64,000 nucleotides of DNA from Cricetomys ansorgei (lineage: Eukaryota > Chordata > Mammalia > Rodentia > Nesomyidae). The notes under the pieces were generated by a model. The model did no database searches. It had not been told where the DNA came from and saw only the letters and a program-made list of their open reading frames with translations. The stretch covers positions 1,696,501 through 1,760,500 of the forward strand of contig JAMJFZ010001228.1 of the NCBI GenBank assembly GCA_026225945.1, read 5' to 3'. Shown here piece after piece: positions 41,480 through 52,345 of this stretch (positions are counted from its first letter, which is position 1; every line of letters begins with the position of its first letter). A program made the translations under genes and the position numbers.

Positions 41480-41845
41480 AAGCCATTTTCTTTTACTTAA
41501 TTTGTGTTTTGTGTGTGGTGGAGTGGGTATGGTGCATATAAGTGTTTATGTGGATGGACGAACATGAGCATGCCGCATTTGTGTGCGCATGCGTGGAGAC
41601 CAGAGCAAGATACTAGTTGTGGTCCTCAACTGCTTTTCATGTTAGTTTTCGAGAAAGAGTCTCTCACTGAGCCTGGAGCTCATCAATTCAACTAAGCTGA
41701 CAAGCTCTAGGAATTCCCTTGCCCCTCCCTTCCAGCACTGTGGCTACACACATGCTCAGTTTTATAGTTGATGCCTAGGATCCAAGCTCAGGTCCTCCTG
41801 TTTATGAATCGTGCACTTTACTGACTGAGTTATCATCCCTGCCCC
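41480..41845 (-). mobile_element. B4A SINE (reverse)
   Basis: CGAGAAAGAGTCTCTCACTG, GAGCCTGGAGCTCATCAATT, TCCAAGCTCAGGTCCTCCTG and TGCACTTTACTGACTGAGTT. The TG-rich left part is its tail. Confidence 0.84.
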
Positions 41846-42558
41846 CAAACAAGGATAGTTTTGAAAAGACAGTTGTTTTGTTTTGTCTTGACAGTTCTGT
41901 AATGCTTCCTTCAGAGTTCTGGTAAGTTGTGCAGGGAGCTATACCCATGGACGTCATAGGGCCCGAAGTATGGGCTGTGAAGGTTGAACATAGGAGTTTG
42001 TTCTCACTTTGACATGGTATGGATATCAGTCAGGCAATATAAATGTATAATTTAAATAAGGAAAAAATGGACGGCTGAGAGTGGCTTTTCAGGTAGAGGA
42101 TGACTCTCTGGGGTACACAGTGATTCTGGGTCAAAAGAAAAGAATGGAGAAAAAGAAAGAAATAGGTGTACTAGTATGGAAGAATGCTCACCCTGCCCCC
42201 CCCCCACATAATATAGGGCTACATTCAATTAAATGGATCCAGAGTCCTCTCTGTTCTCAAAGCTCCTCAGAATTGAGCTAGTACTTATTGGGTGAGAAAA
42301 GGCCTGATTCATGATGACTGCACAGTGGGAGGAAGCAAGAGACTGTAATTGTGGCAGATCACCCCTGCACTGCATTTCCTGTCGCTAAAGCTGGCTGATT
42401 CTGATCTTTCTTGGCAGGGTGCCCATGTCCCAAATAGACCAGAGCCTTCATAGAATATAGAGATTCTGGGCAAACCCAAGGCTAGGCACCAAGGCAGCAG
42501 GCATTGAATGCTGTCACCATCGAGGGAGGTGAATAGATACTCAAAAAACTAGATAGGA
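41846..42558. other. Unique sequence, no gene seen
   Basis: About 700 bases with no recognised repeat. It includes a C10 run near 42197. Confidence 0.45.
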
Positions 42559-42559
42559 G

Positions 42560-42816
42560 GTGGGGAATGCAGCAGAGCCGGTAGTGTAGCGGAGCTAAGC
42601 ATGCACAGAGTCCTAGGTTCCATCCCAAGCACTGCAGAAATCAGGAGTGTGGGGCACACTCGCAATCCAGCATGCTAGGTCATAGAGGCACAGAAGCAGG
42701 AGGAGCAGAAGAAGCTCAAGGTCATCCTCTGTTACATGGAAAGTCTAAAGGTCAGCCTGGGATACATGAGACCTCGTGTCAAAAATTACACTTACATTTT
42801 CAGGCATGCGTGCACG

Positions 42817-42849
<33 letters not shown>

Positions 42850-42850
42850 T
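42560..42850 (+). mobile_element. ID_B1 SINE with (CG)n(CA)n tail
   Basis: GGTAGTGTAGCGGAGCTAAG head, CAGAAGCAGGAGGAGCAGAA, AAAGGTCAGCCTGGGATACA, then GCACGCACGCGCGC passing into (CA)n at 42806-42849. Confidence 0.75.
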
Positions 42851-43110
42851 TTGTTCCAGGGAGGAGGAGAAAATGATAAGATGCCGTGTGGTACTATTTT
42901 TTCTTTCAAACTAATTATCTGAGAGAATTCATGTAAAATTGAATAGAGCATTCAGGCTTCTCACTTGAATGAGATTCACCATTCTCCACGACAAGGTACA
43001 AATTGGTCCTTTAGAAAAGTTAATAGCTTAACCATTGTTAATATTAACCATCTAGATAATAACAGCAGGGTTGATCAAATCGAGAACTCTATCTCTCTGT
43101 CTCTTTCCAT

Positions 43111-43148
<38 letters not shown>

Positions 43149-43228
43149 CTAATGAGCACATTGACTAAATATGTGGGTAGCTATGACAGTTTTCATTACT
43201 TTGACTAAAATGCACAGGTTCTTGGTCC
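42851..43228. other. Unique sequence with (CA)n
   Basis: (CA)18 at 43111-43147, preceded by CTCTCTGTCTCTTTCC. No gene or SINE attached. Confidence 0.5.
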
Positions 43229-43662
43229 ATGTAGGGAACCAACAACAAAATAATGATAGCACTAAAGTCAGCTTGGTAAACCATTGCGTTCATTGGTGTC
43301 ACTTAACAGGAATATGGTGAAAGGTTAATTGCAAGGTCATAGAGTACTCTAAGGCATCCATGTCACAAAAGACTTATCCAGCATGGGTGCTGACTCACGG
43401 AAGCTACAACCCTGGAGCTGTCTGCATAGCTTCCAGGCAGCTCCACAGGTGGGGGGTTTTCTCATCTTCAGTCTCACCTGTCCTTACTGATTACATAACT
43501 TTGGGAAAGGAGGGCATTTGTGCATGTGGTAAGTTTTAGGGACTTCCTGAGTCCTGTGGGTTGTTTACTTCCTGATCTTAATGAATCTACCTTTAGAACT
43601 TTCTTAGTATGAAGAGCTTCTCTCCAGGGTGGAATGTTTGAATTCAAAGGAAATTGCTACAT
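43229..43662. repeat. Unclassified rodent interspersed repeat, copy B
   Basis: Shares ordered blocks with 500-1262: GCACTAAAGTCAGCTTGG, GGAATATGG, TTTTAGGGACTTCCTGAG, CTACCTTTAGAACTTTC and AGAGCTTCTCTCCAGGGTGG. This copy has no URR1, so it gives the pre-insertion state of copy A. Confidence 0.6.
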
Positions 43663-43907
43663 AACAGTTTTAAAAAGTAATTATTTTTTTATGCTTCTGA
43701 GCTTCTTAAGACTGACTTTATTAAGTTTCATTCCTTTCATTGGGTCGATTTATTGTAGTCATTGGCTTATGAGTCTGGTCAACATACTTAGATCAGGAGC
43801 TTCTATTGGACAAGTATTGGTAGTCATTACTTCCATATTCCTAGACCATATACAATTCCCAGCATACTTTAGAACCAAGTAAATACTTTCAGAATTATTC
43901 ATTTTTC

Positions 43908-44130
43908 CTTTCCTTTTTCCTGTCTCAAGTTTGTCTTTCTTTTTGGAGCTCATGCTGGCCCTAGATTTACTAATATAGCTGACGATGACTTTGAACTTCT
44001 GATCCTCCTGTTCCTATATCCCCAGTGGTGGGATTAGAGGTACGTGTCATCATATCCCTTTTCTACAGTGCTGGGGATAGAACTCTGGGCTCTGTGCATG
44101 CTAGGCAAGCACTGAGCCCCAGTCAAAGAG
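43908..44130 (-). mobile_element. ID_B1 SINE (reverse)
   Basis: GACGATGACTTTGAACTTCT, CAGTGGTGGGATTAGAGGTA, then the ID complement AGTGCTGGGGATAGAACTCT and CATGCTAGGCAAGCACTGAG. Confidence 0.86.
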
Positions 44131-44274
44131 CTGTATCCCAATTGTGGGCTGTTGTGGTATGTTCTTTGCTTAGGTAATAAGAAGTTATATTCACTTGGAA
44201 TTAATCTCCTTGTATAACCTTTTGAAAATGTGTTTAAGAGATCTAATATAACTCTTGCAAATTATTATGTGGTA

Positions 44275-44555
44275 TATTCAGAAGAGTATGGAGGCCAGAG
44301 GAAGATATTCACTGTTCTGCTGTATCACTAACTACCTTATTCCTTTGATATAGGATCCCTCACTGAGCCGGGAGCTAGGCTGACATCAGCAAGCCCAAGT
44401 CATCTGTCTATGACCCCACCCCCACCGCCAGCCCAATACCAGAGTTACAGTTATGTGTGGCCATGACTGATGTTTTGTGTGACTGCTGGAGATTCTAATT
44501 CAGGTTCTCATGATTGTGATCAAATAGCCTAACCATCAGTCATCTCCCCATCCCT
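44275..44555 (-). mobile_element. B4A SINE (reverse)
   Basis: TATGGAGGCCAGAGGAAGAT, TAGGATCCCTCACTGAGCCG, GCCAGCCCAATACCAGAGTT and CTAATTCAGGTTCTCATGAT. Confidence 0.75.
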
Positions 44556-44709
44556 TGTGCAGTTTTGAGCCTACAGATGACTGGACAGGAAAATTTGTCT
44601 CTTTCCATTGCAGTAATAGTAACAACCTACAAACAAGCATTTCATGTTAAGTCTTAATCTCACATCCACATTATTAGAAAACTTAATGCTAAGTACAAAT
44701 TGGTTCAGT

Positions 44710-44885
44710 GGTGATGGAGAGATGGCTCAGCAGGTAAGAACACTTGATGTTTTACCAGAGAACACAGCTTTAGTTCTTAGCATCCAGAGACCCTTGTCAC
44801 TAACTCTTATCTTCAGGGTATCTGGTGTGCTTTCTTGGCCTCGATGGGAACCTACGCAAATATGCACACACATATACAAACAATT
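44710..44885 (+). mobile_element. B3 SINE
   Basis: GGTGATGGAGAGATGGCTCA head, AGCAGGTAAGAACACTTGAT, AGAGAACACAGCTTTAGTTC and a CACACACATATACA tail. Confidence 0.83.
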
Positions 44886-45440
44886 TTCCTAATGAACAAA
44901 TATTTTTAAATGATGGCTCAGTTTACCCAACTTGCTTTTGTATTTCATCTCCAAAGACAGTTCACAATTCTTTTGATATGAGCCTGTGTGTAACTTTGAC
45001 CACATCTGCAAAAGCTGAAAACAAAAAGATCAAGCCATAAACCTCTAGTGACCACAGTTCATAACTGGAATGTTACTGATAACTTGGTAGTGAGACCTAC
45101 AGAAACCTCCTCTTCATTCAGAGTCAATGCTCTGGGGCTGCAAAGCCGATTTAGAACTCAGTATTGTCAGCCAGCATTTCCTTGATGCCTGAGGTCAGCC
45201 ACCTGACCCGGGTCTGATTGCTAGATTTTCTAAAAGCTCTGTGTAATTCTTGGTGCCATAAAACAATTCTCTGTGTGGAAGCAGAGATAATGAACCATCA
45301 AAGCCTGGGAGGTAACCATGTGCTGGGCTACTAGCAGGTGTTAATGGTCTCTCCCCCTTCTGTGGGTCTGTAGTGTAGATACAGCAGAAGGCAAGACACA
45401 GGGTCAAGATGATCCTGCCCTAACTTTTCAACAGAATGTC
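44886..45440. other. Unique sequence, no gene seen
   Basis: About 550 bases with no recognised repeat. Short unrecognised frames. Confidence 0.45.
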
Positions 45441-45604
45441 TCCGCTGTGCTTGTGCATGCTCTTTCCTCCCCCTTCGTTTTCTCTTCCTTCCTCCCGCTC
45501 CATTCCTTCTTTTCTTGTTTCGCTCCTTTTTTCCTCACCTCTTACCTTTTTACCTTGCCATTCTTTTCACAGACTTCTCTCCATCCTGGAAAGGTTGTGT
45601 TTCC

Positions 45605-45631
45605 GGGGGAGGGGGGGGCGAAGGGGAGGGG
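45605..45631 (+). other. G-quadruplex motif
   Basis: G-runs of 5, 8, 4 and 4 bases are separated by loops of 1, 4 and 1 bases. The run follows a C/T-rich stretch at 45440-45595. Confidence 0.75.
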
Positions 45632-46904
45632 CAGAGAGCAGAACAGGTACCAAAGATGACACTGAGACAGATAACTGGGAGTAAAGAGTTCATCAGAAAA
45701 GCCATAAATGCCATAATGGGCAGATAGAGAAGCAACAGCACAGTGGATGCTCAAAGAAGAGTTCCAGCTCCAGCTCCAGCTCCAGCGACAGCCTGCTTGG
45801 CAGGATCTCTGAAGAGAGGACTCAGAGCCCATAAGACAGAAGTGGAAGTCTAGTCCTTTAGCTTTCTGAGGATGGGGGGCATTTCACAGCAAGAGCCTGC
45901 AGCCAGGTTTTCAGGTTTCCAGGCAAGAGGCAGGGAAGAGGTTGGGGACAGGATGTATGGTGCCAATGCCTCCTTTGATGCTAACTCACTTCCCAGGGGA
46001 GAGATCCTGGTCAGGGCTCTCCATTAGCTAGGGACTCACAGACACTGTCTCAGTATGGTTCTTGTCCCTTGTGAGAGGAGGTTGATGCAGGTGTTGTGGA
46101 CTGAGCAGAATTTCTTTCACTTCCTCTCTTCTGAATCCCTTTCCTCTGCTCCCTCCCTCCTTCCCTTTCTTTCCTCCCTCCCTCTGTTCCCTCTTTCTCC
46201 TCTTATATACCCCATCCCTATGCATTTCTCTCTCTGATACATCTTCTGTTCAGCTGTCTCCATCCCCTCCCCCAGCTGGGTCAGCACTAAGCTGTCCACA
46301 GAGCTGTTTGTCCTGCCTTCTAAACTAGAATGATCTGAGAATTAGCCCTTACTCTGTAGCTTGGCAGACACAGCTCTCAAAGGCTAATCTTTTACAAAAG
46401 CATATACATTTTGCAGACATCATTTTCCCCCCTCTAAAAAGCCTTTCCTCATCTACAAAAACCTTAATCACCCAAATTTGGCATGAAATTTCAAAGGCTT
46501 AGTCTCCGTGCAAAACAACAAGATCAGAGGAGTGGAGAATTTTCGAGCCAGAAGGCAGCTTAGCGATCTAAGTAGATGTGAAACTAACACAGCTCTGGGG
46601 GCTGTCTGCTGATCTCAGAATGCCTGTTTGTGTTGCCTGGGGTCCTTTCTATCTCCCCAAGACTACAGAAATACAGAGAGCATGTCCCTGTGGTTATTAT
46701 TCCATTATTTACCAATGACAAAGGCTTACATCTGAACATCACAGGCTCTCTTTTGAACTTCCTGTTTGTCTCTTCCTTTATGGTCACAGTTATATTTTAA
46801 AAATCTGAAATAGCCCCAAGAACTAATGACTCTTTGGAGTTCTGAACAAACTTATTCACTGTTTCCTGTGCACATAAATAATAGACAGATAAACCTCTGT
46901 AGGT
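45632..46904. other. Repeat-poor block, no gene seen
   Basis: Includes a short CCAGCT hexamer run near 45763-45785 and a C/T-rich stretch at 46130-46205. 46530-46600 may hold a worn mammalian SINE-like remnant. No gene is recognised. Confidence 0.4.
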
Positions 46905-46925
46905 ATCTATGTATGTATATATGTA

Positions 46926-46966
<41 letters not shown>
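46905..46966. repeat. (TATG)n (TG)n microsatellite
   Basis: TATG units pass into a pure TG run that ends GCGTG. Confidence 0.96.
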
Positions 46967-46967
<1 letters not shown>

Positions 46968-47609
46968 ATTTGGGTGTACTTCTGTGGTGGTATTGTATGA
47001 ACTGACAATTTGACTGCTCCAAGGTATAGTTAGGCAAAAAGTTTTTACTGTAAATAAGATCAGAGAGAGAAAGTAGTAGACTGAACACAGCCAGCAGACT
47101 GGCCTGGCCAGGAGAGAAACAGGACCAGAGTAGTGTGAGAAAGGGGAACAAAGAAAGTGTGGGCCAAAGAGACCAAGAGAGGGCAAGAGGGGGTGCTAAG
47201 AGAGGAAGACAAAAGAGAGTGCATAGACAAAATGGCAAGGTTATATGGAGAAAGAAGTAGGTGGCGGCGGGAAGCCATAAGCTGTGAGTTTAGGGTAAAG
47301 TGTGGCGTGAGAAAAGCCAGGATGCCAGCATGGACTCTGACATGTGTGACAGGTACTTGGGAGACCAGAATGTGCTTCGGTGTGCTGTCACCACAGATAG
47401 CCATTTGTCCCTCCTTCCAATGATAAGGAAATGGCTCCTTTGGTAGAGGAGAACTGGCTCCACAAGTTCCTGAAGAATGCTGGCTTTTTGTCTAACTGGC
47501 AGGATTTGGACCTGACAGCTATGTGTGCATCTGTGTGCATGTCCACATACACGAGGAACTCCGAGGGCAACCTTGAGTATTGTATACTTCTCAGGTATTG
47601 TATACTTCG
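46967..47609. other. Unique sequence, no gene seen
   Basis: No recognised repeat. Near 47576-47610 TATTGTATACTTC occurs twice, 18 bases apart. Frames of 88-129 codons on either strand are unrecognised. Confidence 0.42.
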
Positions 47610-47850
47610 GACTTATTTATTTATTTATTTATCTATTTTGAGGCAAGGTCTCATTGACCTGGAGCTCACCAAGTAGGCTAGGATGGCTGGCGAGTGAGCC
47701 CCAAGGATCCTCCTGCCTGCCTCCTCAGTGCTGGGATCACAGTTGTGTGACATTACACCTGGATTTTAAGTGTGGGTTCTGGGAATGGAACTAGGTCCTT
47801 GTGCTTGTACAGCAGGTGCTTTACTGACTGATCCAGTTCCCCAGTCCTGA
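47610..47850 (-). mobile_element. B4A SINE (reverse)
   Basis: (TTTA)n, then TTGAGGCAAGGTCTCATTGA, CTCACCAAGTAGGCTAGGAT, TCAGTGCTGGGATCACAGTT and GTGCTTTACTGACTGATCCA. Confidence 0.88.
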
Positions 47851-49018
47851 ATGCACTTTCTTCACAGAAAAAAATCCCATAGGCCAAGGTGATTAGCGAG
47901 GAGCCCTAGGAGGGTCAGAATACTGAGGAAACCTGACCTGTTCTTAGCACATGGTTACTTAATCTTCCTTAAGGGGTGTTGTCTAGTAGAGGTTGGGGGC
48001 TGAAACTGTATCTATGTGCATCTTATCCAACCCATTCATAGCTTGTTCATGACTGAGATTTGGCACAGTGGCCTTAGACAGGAAGCCATAGCAACTAGTT
48101 TGATACTGATACTCAAAATAATCTCCTCGTAATTAGGCTAGTACCAAGGAAGTGGGGCTTCTGTCCCAGTCCGGCCAGAGCTCAAAGACGGTAGCGAGGT
48201 AAGTGCAGTAAGCATTTTCTTTTCTCTTATATCAGATTTTGACGGTCCCTTATCCTTGCAGGCGGATGACATGCTGCCGACATTTGAAAAACAAATGTGC
48301 TGCCTGAAGTTGTCAATGCCAATCTCTTAAAGTGTGTGATTGCTGTAGTTCTGTTGTATGATTGGAGTCTTACCAGTCTGAGTCTGTTTCAGCAGGAATG
48401 AGCGTCACATCACACATTCATTCATTCAGCCCTGGAGAAGAATCAAGTCAGGAGGTTGCAGTAGCACTGAGTGAGTGCTGACAAATTCTCCTGATGATTG
48501 GGGTTGCCTGTGTTGCTCCACTGGCTAAACACATGACTTTTTCTTGTGTTACTGGTCTGTCTGGTTGTTGGTACCTAATCTTCGTATTTCTCCCTTCAGT
48601 AATTGGAAAGCTTTTTTTTTTTTTTCCTAGATTCCATTCCAAGCACTTCAATCCTCTCTTCTTTCTTTAGAAGGTTTTTCCCAGACAGATGCACTTTAGG
48701 TTTGTAGCCTAGTAGCTCTTCTGCTTAAGAGATATCAAAACACCCAGAGGAGTGCCTGACACACAGGCTGCAACCTCCAAGTTCCTGCTGGTGCTGATGG
48801 ATAGGAGCTGAAGGACACAGAGCAGACCTGGGAAAAGATGTCAGTCTCCATGGCATTGACCCAGCAAGATGGTCAAAGTGATTTTCATGTATCAGGGAGT
48901 CATCAGGAGGAAATTAATCAACATTGCTCAACTTGGTTGCAGAAATTTCTGTGCATTGCTCACAGTTAACCATGTCTTGGTCAGGAGGTCTCTCTTCTCT
49001 AAGATACCCTCGTGCTGC
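47851..49018. other. Repeat-free block with CpGs and splice-like signals
   Basis: About 1.17 kb with no recognised repeat. At 48165-48280 several CpGs coincide with a donor-like GCGAG|GTAAGTGC (48199) and two acceptor-like sites (ATATCAG at 48235, CCTTGCAG at 48261). A short T-run lies at 48611. Confidence 0.38.
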
Positions 49019-49019
49019 A

Positions 49020-49214
49020 GAGCCTAATGCTGCGACCCTTTAATACAGTCCCTCAAGTTGTGGTGACCCCGACCATAAAATCGTTTTCATTGCTACTTCA
49101 TAAATATAATTTTGCTACTGTTATGAATCATGATGTAGATATCTCATATGCAAATGGTCTTCAGTGACCCCTGTGAAAGGGGTCAGCCCACGACCCATGG
49201 GTTGAGAACTGCTG
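49020..49214 (-). mobile_element. URR1 hAT transposon, left end lost
   Basis: CCTAATGCTGCGACCCTTTA, TTCATTGCTACTTCATAAAT and GGGTTGAGAACTGCTG match the copies at 957 and 51486. The left inverted repeat is missing or decayed, so no TSD can be read. Confidence 0.85.
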
Positions 49215-49799
49215 CTATCCATCATCAGAGACTGGGAGGTGCACAAGGACTGCATTGTTAAGCAAGTAGCTAATGTCTGCTTGTCCATTAACAGAACTAG
49301 AATGCTGAGTCTGCTTGTTAACAGTGTCACCTCCCAAAGGACCTTGTCTGGCGCATTTGACTTTAGGACTTGTGAGAAGGCCTTCTGTGGCCTTGATTAC
49401 TGTCAGATTTTGTGCACATTGCTGGCTGGAATGAACTTCTTAAGAAATACATACTCTGTCAAAGAAAATATGGTATTTAATTTAATTTAGATATTAAGGT
49501 AACCTGATAGTTTATGAGTTAAGCATAAAATTTTGTCCGATGGTAACTACTAAGGGGATGCATTACTGTATGTGTATTTTAAATGTAGCTTTGAATTGAC
49601 TTTTCTACCCAGATGAGATATATTTATTCCTAAAGATGACCAGTAGAAGAGTCCACTGTACTCCTCTATGTCTATGGTTTTGGATTGATTTTTTCCAATA
49701 AATATAACAACATCTTGAGGAGAAGTAGGGCTTCTTCTGGCTCCTGAGTATAGTCTGTCATGTGGGTAAGTCATGGGGGCAGGAGTGTGGGGCTGTCAG
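49215..49799. other. Unique sequence, no gene seen
   Basis: No recognised repeat. The 83-codon and 74-codon frames have no resemblance to known families. Confidence 0.42.
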
Positions 49800-49972
49800 T
49801 TGAGTGTACATGTATGTGTGATAGTATCTGTATCACAGTGTGAGTGTGGCTATCAGCAGACAGTTTGTAGGAATTGGGTCTTTCCTTACCATGCAAGTTC
49901 TGAGGATCACACTTAGGTACCAGTAGCATTGGCAACAGCATCTTTATCTCCTTAGCTATCTCTCTGGCCCAC
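49800..49972 (-). mobile_element. RSINE1/B4-type SINE (reverse)
   Basis: GAGGATCACACTTAGGTACC, then CTTAGCTATCTCTCTGGCCC, the complement of the head. The middle is worn. Confidence 0.65.
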
Positions 49973-49987
49973 TTTTTTCTTTTATTT

Positions 49988-50190
49988 AGTCTAAGACCCC
50001 AGCTAATGGAATGGTACCACCTGTGGTGCCAAGCGGTATTTCCACCTCAGTTAACCTAACCTCACGGATCTAACAGACCAGGCATGAGATTTTCTAACCT
50101 AGAAAATCCCTTACTGTCATGACCAAAGAACTTGTCTCTAAGAAGAGTCTAGATCCTGTGCAGTTGAAAATTGATGCTAACCATCATAGT
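49988..50190 (-). mobile_element. ORR1/MT-type MaLR LTR fragment (reverse)
   Basis: AATGGAATGGTACCACCTGT, CACCTCAGTTAACCTAACCT, GAGTCTAGATCCTGTGCAGT and TGATGCTAACCATCATAG are the complement of the LTR 5' half. Confidence 0.65.
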
Positions 50191-50239
50191 CTTGAACAAA
50201 GTACTATAGAGAGATCCTGTTAGTGGCCACATTTGTGGC

Positions 50240-50460
50240 TCCTTGTCAGTTTCCTTACCCCCATTGCTCATGTTGTCCTGTCTGATTTCTCCAGTCCTAT
50301 CATCTTGTTGTCTTGGGATGCACTCCTGACTCATTCTGTGACTATTGTACATCTGGCTATCTCCAAAGAAAATGAAGTAGATCAGCAAAATTTGAATTCC
50401 ATGAGGGCCGGAGGATCATTTAGAACTCGTAAGAAGTGCTGAGCATGTCTGTTAGAGCAC
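50240..50460 (+). mobile_element. Possible L2 3' fragment
   Basis: AAATTTGAATTCCATGAGGG and CCTGTCTGATTTCTCCAGTC loosely follow the L2 3' end. Confidence 0.4.
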
Positions 50461-50794
50461 AATAACCTTTGATAGCTACACCCAACTTTGAATGACCACT
50501 TTGTGAGATATTTATAACACCCTGTGAATGTTCAGCTAGATCTTCAACTAAAATAAATGCAAAACAGTTTCCATATTTACCAGTGGGGAGGTCATTCATG
50601 ACATCACCTTGGAAAGACGCGCACTGACTTCTGATAGGCATGAGCTGAGTCACCTATCCCTTAGACATTGTACCTTCCCTTGACCTCTGTTGTGATCTAC
50701 AGCAAGGAGGCTCTGGAAACTCCCTAGTCATGTAGTCCCAGAAGGAGTTGTCAATAAGACACACACTAAAGCACTCGCTCTATGGATTCACTTA
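50461..50794. other. Unique sequence, no gene seen
   Basis: No recognised repeat or frame. Confidence 0.42.
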
Positions 50795-51145
50795 TTATTT
50801 ATTGATTGGTTATTGGTGCATGTGTAGTATATGTATGTTCACATGGGAATATACATATGTCAGTGCATATGTGCATGTGGAGTCTGGAGACTGATAACAG
50901 GTATCTTCCTCATCATATTTTATTTTGAGACAAGGTCTATCACTGAACCTGGAGCTCATTGGTATATTTTGGCTAGCCTGACTGACCTAAGAACTCAAGG
51001 GATCATTTCTACCCAAACCCCAATGCTGGGGTTATCCACACATGGTGTTTTTGCACAGCTGTTAAAATGAGTCCTGGAGATCCAAACTCAGGGTCTCATG
51101 TTTATGCAGCAAGTACTTTATTTGTGGATCCATGTCCTCAGCCCT
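50795..51145 (-). mobile_element. B4A SINE (reverse)
   Basis: TTTTGAGACAAGGTCTATCA, GAACCTGGAGCTCATTGGTA, GAGATCCAAACTCAGGGTCT and CAGCAAGTACTTTATTTGTG. Confidence 0.82.
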
Positions 51146-51477
51146 CTGAATTCCTTTTCAAAAAAACTGTGGATTTACATAAATTGATTTTATATTAGAT
51201 TACTAAGAGTTAAAAGTCTCCAAATCTGACTTTTACAGCAAGAAATGCTTTCTTCTTTCTATATATTATCTTCTGGAGCATAACTAGCACCCTGTGAGGT
51301 CAGCACGGTTACTCCTGTTGGAGGCATCAAATGTCTTTTTTCTTTGATCATATAACTAATAAATCATGCAACTTAGAATCTATCCCTGATGGCTTAAAAT
51401 GCAGTTGATTTCAAATTATGGCTTGGTGCCATGAAAGGGAATATATGGTGTTACGGTCTGAAACGTAACTGAAATCT
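51146..51477. other. Unique sequence, no gene seen
   Basis: No recognised repeat or frame. Confidence 0.42.
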
Positions 51478-51485
51478 TTCTAGAT

Positions 51486-51708
51486 CAGTGGTTTTTAACC
51501 TGTGGGTCACAACTCCTTTGGTAGTTGAATGCTCCTGTTATCGAGTCACCTAAGACCATCTGTATATCAGATACTTATATTACAATTCAAAACAGTAACA
51601 AAATCACAGTTATGAAGTAGCAGTGAAAATAATTTTATGGTTGGGGGTCACTACAACATGAGAAACTGTATAAAGGGGTTGCAGCATTAGGAAGTTTGAG
51701 AACCACTG
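51486..51708 (+). mobile_element. URR1 hAT transposon, complete, with 8-base TSD
   Basis: It starts CAGTGGTTTTTAACC and ends GAGAACCACTG. The flanks TTCTAGAT (51478-51485) and TTCAAGAT (51709-51716) match at 7 of 8. Internal blocks TATGAAGTAGCAGTGAAAAT and TGGTTGGGGGTCACTACAAC are family hallmarks. Confidence 0.93.
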
Positions 51709-51716
51709 TTCAAGAT

Positions 51717-52012
51717 CCTAGGCACAGCCCACCTTTCCAAGAACCTATGAATCTACTGGCAGAACCTTCTGTTACCAAGTGTTCTAAATACTGTCTCTTC
51801 TTAACTAGCACACAGGCAGTAGATTCTGATGCTACTGTCCACGTTTTAAGTCAATGTTAAAAATTAGTTTACAACTCATGAGCAGAGAGGCAGGAATTAA
51901 CTCAAAGTTTTCCTCACTCCAAAGCCCCGATTTTAATGGAAGGTTCTGGCTGCAAGATGAACCTCTAAACATATAACCAGATAGCCAGCATTGGGCACTG
52001 GTGGGACAGTTG
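51717..52012. other. Unique sequence, no gene seen
   Basis: No recognised repeat or frame. Confidence 0.42.
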
Positions 52013-52014
52013 TC

Positions 52015-52345
52015 ATGGGGAGTAGATCAGAAGATGAAGCAAGCACTTGCTGTGCAAGTACAAGAACTGGAGTTCATTCCTCAGAGCCCACATACAAACA
52101 ACACAAAACAACAAACAAACAAAAAAAAACTGGCCTGGAGGAACAACAGTAATCCCAGTACTGGGGAAGCAGAGACAGGTAAGGTTTCCTGAGGCTTGCT
52201 GGACAGCCAGCCTATTTGAAGTGGGGAATTCCAGGTCAATGTAGAGACTATATCTGGAAAAACAAGATGGATAGCACCTGAAAGAACGCTACCCTTGATT
52301 GACCTCTGGCCTTTACCCTGCAGGTAGACACCCATGCATATGTAC
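52015..52345 (+). mobile_element. B4A SINE
   Basis: A worn head, an (AAAC)n linker, TCCCAGTACTGGGGAAGCAG, TTGCTGGACAGCCAGCCTAT, CAAGATGGATAGCACCTGAA and TTGACCTCTGGCCTTTACCC. Confidence 0.82.
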
